Source: Bacteroidota bacterium (GTDB taxonomy: Bacteria > Bacteroidota > Bacteroidia > Chitinophagales > Saprospiraceae). From it: a stretch of 11,320 bases of DNA. Below the pieces are notes generated by a model that did not search any database, was not told the origin of the DNA, and saw nothing but the letters and a program-made list of their open reading frames with translations. Shown here one piece after another: positions 5,812 to 11,320 of this stretch (position 1 is the first letter of the stretch; each line of letters opens with the position of its first letter). The stretch spans positions 1-11,320 of the forward strand of contig JAGWYI010000081.1 of the NCBI GenBank assembly GCA_018969455.1. The letters run 5' to 3'. Position numbers and translations under genes: made by a program.

Positions 5812-7065
5812 ACGCAATAACTGGCCCAAGCGCCAAACATCTTCAAACGAATTATACAACGGAACTGGCGCGAATCGAATCACATTCGGTTCGCGCCAAT
5901 CGCATATTACCCCATGCTCCGACAAATAATCAAACATCTTCTTTCCATTTAAATCTGTTAATAGCGAAATTTGACAACCCCGTGCATTCGAATCAAGGGG
6001 CGTAATCTGCTTGTAACGATTACCTGCAGGGTTATGCAGGGCCAATATCCACTCAAGATAAGCCGTCAATTGTACGCTTTTTTTATGCAATGCCTCCATT
6101 CCAACTGCGTCAAACAGATCCAAACTCGCCTTGTGGGCCGCAAAAGACAAAATTTGCGCATTGCTTTGTTGCCAACCATCGGCTCCATACATCGGACTGA
6201 ATCCTTTGCGCATCTGAAAACGGAGCTGCTCATCATGTCCCCACCAACCACCAAATCGGGGCAAATCTGCATTGGAAGCATGACGCGCGTGGACAAATAC
6301 ACCTGAAGGGCCTCCCGGACCCGAATTCAAATATTTGTAACTACACCACGCCGCAAAATCTACCCCCCAATCGTGCAAGCGCAAGGGTAAATTTCCGGCG
6401 GCATGCGCCAGATCAAACCCCGCATAGGCGCCCACCGAATGCGCCGCACGGGTTATTGATTCGATGTCAAAAAACTGACCCGTGTAATAATTGACACCTG
6501 AAAACATCACCAGTGCCAAACTCGAACCCGCCGTTGAAATGGCATCCAATATGTCTTCTGTATGCAAATGATCTGAACCCGCCCGAGGCGCTATTTCAAT
6601 TAGCGCATCTGATGGATCCAAACCATGCCACCGCAACTGAGTCTCTATCGCATATTGATCGCTCGGAAATGCACCGGCTTCCATCATGATTTTGTACCGC
6701 GTTCCTTGGGGCCGATAAAATGAAACCAGCATCAAATGAAGATTCACTGTTAGGGTGTTCATCACCACAACTTCTTCGGGCAATCCCCCTACCAAACGGG
6801 CTGTTTGTGGTTTTAATAACTTGTGATAGTACATCCAGGGATTTTCCCCCCTGAAATGTCCTTCAACACCATATTGCTGCCATTGATCCAATTCAGCCAT
6901 AAGGGCCCGACGCATTGTCTTGGGTTGTAAACCCAAAGAGTTTCCACAAAAATACAATGCGGGCTTGCCGGCATGCTTGGGAAACAAAAATTGCGAACGA
7001 TACGCGCGTAAAGGATCCAGACGATCCAGTTTCCGCGCAAAAGAAAGACTGTTCTCAAATTGCAT
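5806..7065 (-). CDS. kynU: Kynureninase (PLP-dependent hydrolase of kynurenine)
   Basis: A 419-residue protein matching kynureninases along its length (bacterial enzymes are about 416). The enzyme splits kynurenine to anthranilate and alanine, or 3-hydroxykynurenine to 3-hydroxyanthranilate, in tryptophan breakdown and in eukaryote-like NAD synthesis; it is cytoplasmic. Visible landmarks are YFCGNSLGLQPK at 38-49, the PLP-ring aspartate in GFDLAHAAGN (D218, with H221), the PLP-binding lysine K244 in CSYKYLNSGPGG, and RFGGWWGH at 270-277 followed by the FSPMYGADGWQQSN region. ATG at 7065 is preferred over a TTG at 7107, which would add 14 residues foreign to the family. It lies 71 bp after hemN on the same strand; a near match to the -7 element (GAACTTTG) occurs in the gap, so both read-through and an own promoter are possible. 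No other kynurenine-pathway gene is in the window. The 3' end overlaps the convergent beta-barrel gene. Confidence 0.95.
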   Translation of the reverse strand: MQFENSLSFARKLDRLDPLRAYRSQFLFPKHAGKPALYFCGNSLGLQPKTMRRALMAELDQWQQYGVEGHFRGENPWMYYHKLLKPQTARLVGGLPEEVVVMNTLTVNLHLMLVSFYRPQGTRYKIMMEAGAFPSDQYAIETQLRWHGLDPSDALIEIAPRAGSDHLHTEDILDAISTAGSSLALVMFSGVNYYTGQFFDIESITRAAHSVGAYAGFDLAHAAGNLPLRLHDWGVDFAAWCSYKYLNSGPGGPSGVFVHARHASNADLPRFGGWWGHDEQLRFQMRKGFSPMYGADGWQQSNAQILSFAAHKASLDLFDAVGMEALHKKSVQLTAYLEWILALHNPAGNRYKQITPLDSNARGCQISLLTDLNGKKMFDYLSEHGVICDWREPNVIRFAPVPLYNSFEDVWRLGQLLRL

Positions 7066-7136
7066 ATTCAATTGGCGATCTGCGATTGGTTTCTGATCGC
7101 TGCACAAAGTTCCGCTTTTTTTGTTGGATAATTGAC

Positions 7137-8480
7137 CTATACCGTCTGACTAAAGCGCTTTCCCTGCGGCTCCTTTCTCCAGTAATGCGCATCGAAGGCC
7201 ATACAAATATTCCGTAAAAATGGCCGGCCCAATGATGTAACACGTACCGCCCGACCCTGCACATCTACCAGTCCATCCGAAATCAAAGGCTCGAGACGAA
7301 TCAGGGCATCTGCCAGCATCGGTTCCGGATTTTCCCAGTGGGTTTCATAACGTGTCATCAAATTCAGGATGTGTCGCCGCAATATCTGATCTTCTTTACT
7401 TAAAAAATGGCCCCTGAAAACAGGAAGCTGTCCGGCCATAACACGTGCTTGATAATCTGCCACACTTTTCTCATTTTGCGCAAATGCATCCCAGGTGTCG
7501 CCTATGGCAGAAGCTCCCAAACCTATGGTCAATTGGCTGTTGGAGTTGGTATACCCCATAAAATTTCGATGTAACTTCCCCGTTTGCATGGCAATTGCCA
7601 ATCGGTCGTTGGGCAAAGCAAAATGATCCATCCCTATTTCTGAATAGCCCATTGCTTCAAATCGGTCGCGGCCAATTTCATACAACAATCGCTTGGCAGC
7701 ACCTTTGGGCAAATCCGCTTCAGAATATGCTGTTTGGCTTTGTTTTAACCAAGGAACATGGGCATAGGCATAAAAGGCGATACGCTCTGGCTTTAATTGA
7801 TCAATATAAGCGGCGTCCCGCTCTATGTGTGCTGGTGTTTGCCTTGGCAAACCATATATCAAATCGTAATTTACAGCGCTGAATCCAACTTCTCGTGCCA
7901 ATTCGGTACATCGTACTACCGATTCTATGGATTGACGGCGATTGACCAATTTCATTAGTTCCTCATCAAAATCCTGAACGCCAATGCTGATCCGGTCAAA
8001 CCCAAAGGCATGAAGGGTTTCTAAATGGGCTTTGGTGGTGCTCCAGGGATGTGCCTCAAAACCAAAATCGTATGTTTCGGTCACCTTGGCCCTTTCCAAA
8101 ATGCCCGAAATTAACCGTTCCAGCGCAGCAGGACTAAAAAAGGTGGGTGTACCGCCCCCCAAATGCAATTCCGAAACCAAAGGCAATTCGGGAAACAAGC
8201 GAACATACTGCTGCCATTCTGCCAATACAGCATCAATGTAAGGATCTTCTACTTTGTGATTTTTAGTGATATGCTTGTTGCAACCGCAATAAGTACACAA
8301 GCTATCGCAAAAAGGCAAGTGAATGTAAATACCAAGGGGTACCCGGGGTAAAAATGCCGCTTTTACGCTTGCTTCCCAATCTCCTGCGTCCATTTGAGGT
8401 GTACTCCAATATGGAACCGTAGGGTAACTTGTATATCGGGGCGCGGGGATATCGTATTTGGAAATTAATGATCCGTTCAT
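7137..8480 (-). CDS. hemN: Oxygen-independent coproporphyrinogen III oxidase (radical SAM)
   Basis: A 447-residue HemN (E. coli enzyme 457). It decarboxylates coproporphyrinogen III to protoporphyrinogen IX without oxygen, using a 4Fe-4S cluster and S-adenosylmethionine in the cytoplasm. The radical SAM signature CxxxCxxC with the HemN-specific extra cysteine is at C58, C62, C65, C67 (CDSLCTYCGC). Further landmarks are YDIPAPRYTSYPT at 9-21, LHLGGGTPTF at 106-114, GVQDFD at 167-172, DLIYGLPRQT at 206-215, the substrate-side YSEIGMDHFALP at 279-290, and NFMGYTNS followed by GLGASAIGD. These mark true HemN rather than HemW. ATG at 8480 is preferred over a TTG at 8525 because the latter lies inside the promoter -7 element. 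It has its own promoter and several palindromes upstream, which may reflect oxygen or haem control. kynU follows 71 bp downstream. Confidence 0.97.
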   Translation of the reverse strand: MNGSLISKYDIPAPRYTSYPTVPYWSTPQMDAGDWEASVKAAFLPRVPLGIYIHLPFCDSLCTYCGCNKHITKNHKVEDPYIDAVLAEWQQYVRLFPELPLVSELHLGGGTPTFFSPAALERLISGILERAKVTETYDFGFEAHPWSTTKAHLETLHAFGFDRISIGVQDFDEELMKLVNRRQSIESVVRCTELAREVGFSAVNYDLIYGLPRQTPAHIERDAAYIDQLKPERIAFYAYAHVPWLKQSQTAYSEADLPKGAAKRLLYEIGRDRFEAMGYSEIGMDHFALPNDRLAIAMQTGKLHRNFMGYTNSNSQLTIGLGASAIGDTWDAFAQNEKSVADYQARVMAGQLPVFRGHFLSKEDQILRRHILNLMTRYETHWENPEPMLADALIRLEPLISDGLVDVQGRAVRVTSLGRPFLRNICMAFDAHYWRKEPQGKRFSQTV

Positions 8481-8510
8481 AAAAATCAGGATTGAAAAAC
8501 CAGGGTACCA

Positions 8511-8524
8511 TGCAAATGTTTGCA
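8511..8524. promoter_or_regulatory. Palindrome at the hemN transcription start region
   Basis: TGCAAA and TTTGCA flank a central TG, giving a perfect 6-bp inverted repeat just downstream of the -7 element. A protein bound here would block initiation, so it is a possible operator. It is short enough to be chance. Confidence 0.3.
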
Positions 8525-8555
8525 AAATTACCGGAAGTCAATCCGGCCGAAAATG
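8523..8555 (-). promoter_or_regulatory. hemN promoter
   Basis: On the minus strand CATTTTC (8555-8549), an 18-bp spacer, and TAATTTTG (8530-8523), an exact TAnnTTTG. Transcription would begin near 8518, leaving a leader of about 38 nt. The layout nearly repeats that of the gyrB promoter. Inverted repeats overlap the -33 region, the spacer and the start region. Confidence 0.6.
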
Positions 8556-8570
8556 CGCTCGCGCATTTTC
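8549..8570. promoter_or_regulatory. Perfect 10-bp palindrome over the hemN -33 region
   Basis: GAAAATGCGC (8549-8558) and GCGCATTTTC (8561-8570) are exact inverted arms around a 2-bp centre. The arm nearer hemN coincides with the -33 region. It is either an operator for a dimeric regulator or a second hairpin beyond gyrB. The very small loop and the existence of a better terminator at 8611-8640 favour an operator, but no known regulator site was recognised. Confidence 0.45.
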
Positions 8571-8605
8571 AACACTGACGTAAATCACCCTTCATACCCG
8601 TTTAA

Positions 8606-8642
8606 AAAGAAAAAGGCAATTCTTTTGAGAATTGCCTTTTTT
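8606..8642 (-). terminator. Intrinsic terminator of gyrB
   Basis: AAAAGGCAATTCT (8611-8623) and AGAATTGCCTTTT (8628-8640) form a perfect 13-bp stem with a 4-nt loop, 56 bp past the gyrB stop. Minus-strand RNA continues from the stem into UUUUCUUUUU-like sequence, a good U-run. The plus strand also has UUUUUU, so it can act both ways. Confidence 0.9.
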
Positions 8643-8696
8643 ACATTTCGGATAATTTTGAATTGCAGGGCTCCAAAATCAAGATTGACGCCTATT

Positions 8697-10679
8697 TTAG
8701 GCATCAATCCGGGCATATTTGGCATTTGCTTCAATGAAAGCCCTTCGTGGAGGCACTTCATCGCCCATCAACATCGCAAACATGCGATCGGCTTCGGCCG
8801 CATCTTCAATGGTTGCTTGTTTCAGAATACGGAATTGAGGATCCATGGTGGTTTCCCACAGCTGTTCGGCATTCATTTCTCCCAAGCCCTTGTATCGTTG
8901 TACTTTTACAGAATCGTCATCTTCTTTGCCTCCCGAGAATTCAAGTTGAGCGGCCTTTCGGTCTTTATCATTCCAGCAGTAGCGCTGGTTTTTTCCTTTT
9001 TTAACCAAATACAGCGGAGGTTGAGCGATGTAAATATGTCCTTTAGCAATGAGTTCGCGCATGTACCGGAAAAAAAACGTCAGAATAAGCGTGGTAATAT
9101 GGCTTCCATCAATGTCGGCGTCACACATGATAACGATTTTGTGGTAGCGCAATTTTTCGGTATTCAACACCCGATGCCCTTCATCGTTTTCCGAAATGCT
9201 AACGCCAAGGGCCGTGAATATGTTTTTGATCTCTTCGTTTTCGTAAATTTTGTATTCGAGTGCCTTTTCCACATTCAAAATTTTACCGCGCAGAGGCAAA
9301 ATGGCCTGAATATTCCGGTCTCTGCCCTGTTTGGCAGTTCCGCCTGCAGAGTCACCTTCGACCAGAAAAATTTCGGAATCGGCCGGGTTTCGGCTGGCAC
9401 AGTCGGCCAATTTACCGGGCAATCCGCTACCGGTAAGCGCCCCCTTTCTTTGCACCATTTCACGGGCTTTGCGGGCAGCATTCCGGGCAGTAGCAGCAAG
9501 TACAACCTTGTCAATGATGCGTCGGGCATGGCCGGGATTTTCTTCCAAAAAAGTTTTCAAAGCATCACCTACACAGCGGCTTACAATGCCGGTTACTTCC
9601 GAATTACCCAACTCGCCTTTGGTTTGTCCTTTAAATTGGGGCTCCGGAACCTTTACTGAAACCACAGCCGTAAGTCCCTCCATAAAATCTTCACCCGATA
9701 TAGGGAAGTTGACTTTCTTAAAAAATCCGTTGTCGTCGCCGTATTTTTTAAACTCTCGGGTAAGCGCGCGTCGAAAACCGCTTACATGAGTACCCCCATC
9801 ACGTGTATTGATGTTATTTACAAAAGAAACAACGTTTTCCGAGTAGGAAGTATTATAAGTCACCGCAACCTCCACATCTACGCCTTCCTCCTGGGCGGTA
9901 ATGTATATGGGCTTTTCAATGAGTTTGGTTTTGGATTCATCCAGGTACACGACAAACTCTTGCAACCCACCTTCGGAAAAGAAATTTTCGGTTTTGAATC
10001 CACCAGCCTCATCCGGTTCGCGCTCGTCAACCAATTGGAGCCGCAAACCTTTATTCAGGTAGGCCAATTCGCGCAGGCGGTGCGCCAAAACATCAAACTT
10101 GTATTCGCTGGTTTCAAAAATTTCGGGGTCGGGCAAGAAGCTTATGGTTGTACCGCGGTCGTTGGTATCGCCTATCATCCGCACATCGTACTTGGGTTTG
10201 CCCTGGCTGTACTCCTGTTCGAAAATTTTGCCTTCCCGGTGCACCTCGGCACGAAGAAACACCGACAATGCATTTACACAGGAAACGCCTACCCCATGCA
10301 AACCACCAGATACTTTATAGGTGTTCTTATCAAATTTGCCACCAGCATGCAATACGGTCATTACAACTTCCAGAGCCGACTTTTGCAATTTCTGGTGCAT
10401 ACCTGTTGGAATACCCCGTCCGTTGTCAATCACAGTAATGGCATTGTTCTCATGGATTTTAACACAAATGTCTGTGCAAAAACCGGCGAGATGTTCGTCA
10501 ATGGAATTATCCACAACCTCCCATACCAAGTGATGCAAACCTTTCGTATCGGTGCTGCCAATGTACATGCCCGGGCGCTTGCGTACAGCCTCCAACCCTT
10601 CCAATGCGGTGATGCTGCTTGCGCCGTAATCGGAGCCCTGCTTTTCTTGATCTATTGCTGAAATTTGCTCGTCTTTCAT
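8697..10679 (-). CDS. gyrB: DNA gyrase subunit B
   Basis: A 660-residue type IIA topoisomerase ATPase subunit, about 145 residues shorter than E. coli GyrB because the proteobacterial insert in the C-terminal part is absent, as in other Bacteroidota. With GyrA it introduces negative supercoils using ATP. GHKL ATPase landmarks: catalytic E54 and N58 in WEVVDNSIDE, DNGRGIP at 85-91, GGLHGVGV at 125-132, and the QTK loop at 352-354. The TOPRIM domain has EGDSAGG at 441-447 and the metal-binding D520, D522, D524 in CDADIDGSH. The C-terminal part has QRYKGLGEMN at 594-603 and LMGDEVPPRRAFIE. GRDRNIQAILPLRGKILNV supports GyrB over ParE, though some ParE share parts of it. R464 occupies the place of E. 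coli K447, a common variant. The ATG at 10679 fits the family N-terminus. A promoter lies unusually close upstream and a strong terminator follows. Confidence 0.96.
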   Translation of the reverse strand: MKDEQISAIDQEKQGSDYGASSITALEGLEAVRKRPGMYIGSTDTKGLHHLVWEVVDNSIDEHLAGFCTDICVKIHENNAITVIDNGRGIPTGMHQKLQKSALEVVMTVLHAGGKFDKNTYKVSGGLHGVGVSCVNALSVFLRAEVHREGKIFEQEYSQGKPKYDVRMIGDTNDRGTTISFLPDPEIFETSEYKFDVLAHRLRELAYLNKGLRLQLVDEREPDEAGGFKTENFFSEGGLQEFVVYLDESKTKLIEKPIYITAQEEGVDVEVAVTYNTSYSENVVSFVNNINTRDGGTHVSGFRRALTREFKKYGDDNGFFKKVNFPISGEDFMEGLTAVVSVKVPEPQFKGQTKGELGNSEVTGIVSRCVGDALKTFLEENPGHARRIIDKVVLAATARNAARKAREMVQRKGALTGSGLPGKLADCASRNPADSEIFLVEGDSAGGTAKQGRDRNIQAILPLRGKILNVEKALEYKIYENEEIKNIFTALGVSISENDEGHRVLNTEKLRYHKIVIMCDADIDGSHITTLILTFFFRYMRELIAKGHIYIAQPPLYLVKKGKNQRYCWNDKDRKAAQLEFSGGKEDDDSVKVQRYKGLGEMNAEQLWETTMDPQFRILKQATIEDAAEADRMFAMLMGDEVPPRRAFIEANAKYARIDA

Positions 10680-10686
10680 AGGGGGG

Positions 10687-10720
10687 CAAAATTAAGTTTT
10701 TTTTGGCTTTTTTGAAAATG
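10687..10720 (-). promoter_or_regulatory. gyrB promoter
   Basis: On the minus strand CATTTTC (10720-10714), a 19-bp spacer, and TAATTTTG (10694-10687), an exact TAnnTTTG. Only seven bases (six C and a T) separate the -7 element from the gyrB ATG at 10679, so the transcript would have a leader of only a few nucleotides or none. The A-rich spacer may bend DNA, which could matter for supercoiling-sensitive control; that is inference. Confidence 0.6.
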
Positions 10721-10982
10721 AATTATGCCCGATTTTAGCACTTACAAGAAAAGGTATAAACTTTTTTAAAACTTTGATCTACATGATTTTAAGTATTTAC
10801 ATCACCTACTTTGCCAAATAAAAGAAGGCAAGTTGATTCGTTATCGAGATCTGTATTTGAGGAATTGAAAAAATACCATAGAATTACCATTCGAACTGTC
10901 TCTATTCTGTCAAAAAAATCAGACGGTGCAGCTTGTTGGTTCCAAAAAATAGTCGCAACTTTGTTCCCACTATGGGAAAGCG

Positions 10983-11034
10983 CTCCTTTTTGATTGGTTA
11001 ATTGTTTATGCCAACCAATAATACCTAAAAGGAG
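10983..11034 (+). repeat. Two-tier stem-loop that pairs an SD-like sequence
   Basis: Outer arms CTCCTTTT (10983-10990) and AAAAGGAG (11027-11034) are perfect 8-bp complements. Inside them ATTGGTT (10993-10999) pairs with AACCAAT (11013-11019) around a 13-nt loop, with 2 and 7 unpaired bases between the tiers. In plus-strand RNA the outer right arm is a Shine-Dalgarno-like AAAAGGAG 10 nt before an ATG at 11045. Whether it is transcribed is unknown. Confidence 0.4.
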
Positions 11035-11067
11035 ATTTAGATTCATGATTTCGTGGTTATTGGAAGT

Positions 11068-11093
11068 TCGATATGCAATGAGTTGCATATCGA
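11068..11093. repeat. Perfect 11-bp inverted repeat
   Basis: TCGATATGCAA (11068-11078) and TTGCATATCGA (11083-11093) form a perfect stem with a 4-nt loop (TGAG on the plus strand). No U-run follows on either strand, so it is not a typical terminator. It may be part of a structured RNA, a protein-binding site or a relic of a mobile element. Confidence 0.5.
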
Positions 11094-11320
11094 TTCTAGA
11101 GGTTTCGCACTTTTTTCGACCGTTTTTGTTTTGTGTCTGAAAAGTGCCTTGCCTTTTTCGCGCCGATTTCGGTTTCAATGTCAAACATTGCTGCTAAAAT
11201 CGAATCGCTCACCCTGGTTAGAATATCCCCCAACCAAGCAGCTTAGGTAACACTACGCAGTTGTTCTGAATTTTTGTAATTTGTTTTATGCAAACTGCAA
11301 GAAGAGGGGCAACGACACCA

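Larger units (their letters stand above)
10721..11320. other. Region upstream of gyrB without a recognised gene
   Basis: About 600 bp with no coding sequence I can support. The longest open frame (minus strand 11184-10789, 131 codons) has no recognisable domain and low-complexity start and end. The stretch is AT-rich and has several hairpins (10983-11034 and 11068-11093). A plus-strand ATG at 11288 stays open to the edge (MQTARRGATTP) and could begin a gene outside the window, but 11 codons prove nothing. A minus-strand frame entering from the right edge stops within about 35 codons. Confidence 0.5.

Noticed and set aside
8481..8525. Upstream TTG start for hemN at 8525
   Set aside because: It lies inside the exact -7 element and the added residues do not match HemN; ATG 8480 fits.
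8520..9659. Long plus-strand open frame (379 codons) opposite gyrB
   Set aside because: It lies antisense to the well-conserved gyrB and has no family features; it is a by-product of gyrB codon use.
9786..10661. Plus-strand open frame (291 codons) opposite the gyrB N-terminus
   Set aside because: Antisense to the gyrB ATPase domain, with no recognisable domain.
10789..11184. 131-codon open frame on the minus strand upstream of gyrB
   Set aside because: No recognisable domain or family pattern, it contains the 11-bp hairpin, and its composition looks like translated AT-rich intergenic DNA.
11185..11245. tRNA-like sequence near the right edge (GATTCGATT, GGTTAGAAT)
   Set aside because: The pieces resemble T- and D-arm words, but no acceptor stem, anticodon stem or correct spacing could be found.
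11288..11320. Possible gene start on the plus strand at the window edge
   Set aside because: Only 11 codons are visible (MQTARRGATTP), with no promoter or family match good enough to call.

Overview
The window reads as a chromosomal segment of a member of the Bacteroidota, possibly a Saprospiria- or Chitinophagia-like lineage (the class is a guess). Three things point this way. Putative promoters carry the Bacteroidota -7 element TAnnTTTG, with exact copies before hemN, gyrB and the PrsW-family gene. Start codons follow A-rich leaders with almost no Shine-Dalgarno sequences. The families also fit: a short GyrB without the proteobacterial insert, an ECF sigma factor with a zinc-finger-free transmembrane anti-sigma, and outer-membrane beta-barrel proteins. 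No insertion sequence, CRISPR array, tRNA or rRNA was found.

Layout. 1-702 (-) is the N-terminal part of an MsbA-type ABC exporter cut by the window edge. 703-1058 is intergenic, with short repeats. 1059-1730 (-) is a PrsW-family membrane protease with a TTG start and its own promoter. 1731-1982 holds that promoter and a minus-strand terminator-like hairpin that closes the next operon. 1983-4472 (-) is a three-gene operon: ECF sigma factor, membrane anti-sigma-like protein with three N-terminal motif copies, and a secreted beta-solenoid (DUF4097-like) protein whose start overlaps the preceding gene by 20 bp. 4473-4659 is a divergent intergenic region. 4660-5811 (+) is a secreted lipocalin-like plus beta-barrel outer-membrane protein. 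5806-7065 (-) is kynureninase, convergent with and overlapping the previous gene by 6 bp. 7137-8480 (-) is hemN. 8481-8696 holds the hemN promoter, several palindromes and the gyrB terminator. 8697-10679 (-) is gyrB. 10680-11320 is about 640 bp with the gyrB promoter and a cluster of hairpins but no recognised gene.

How the genes fit together. The sigma/anti-sigma/solenoid operon looks like a cell-envelope signalling unit: the anti-sigma would hold the sigma factor at the inner membrane, and the solenoid protein is exported. The divergent beta-barrel gene could be part of the same envelope response, but this is inference from position only. gyrB, hemN and kynU are housekeeping or metabolic genes (DNA supercoiling, anaerobic haem synthesis, tryptophan/kynurenine catabolism or NAD synthesis) lying in series on the minus strand. 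gyrB is separated from hemN by a terminator; kynU lies 71 bp after hemN and may be co-transcribed with it.

I see no obviously new multi-gene defence or mobile system. The most distinctive signals are the 17-residue tyrosine ladder of the solenoid protein, the triplicated anti-sigma motif, the near-identical hemN and gyrB promoters with an apparently near-leaderless gyrB transcript, and the hairpin cluster at 10983-11093.
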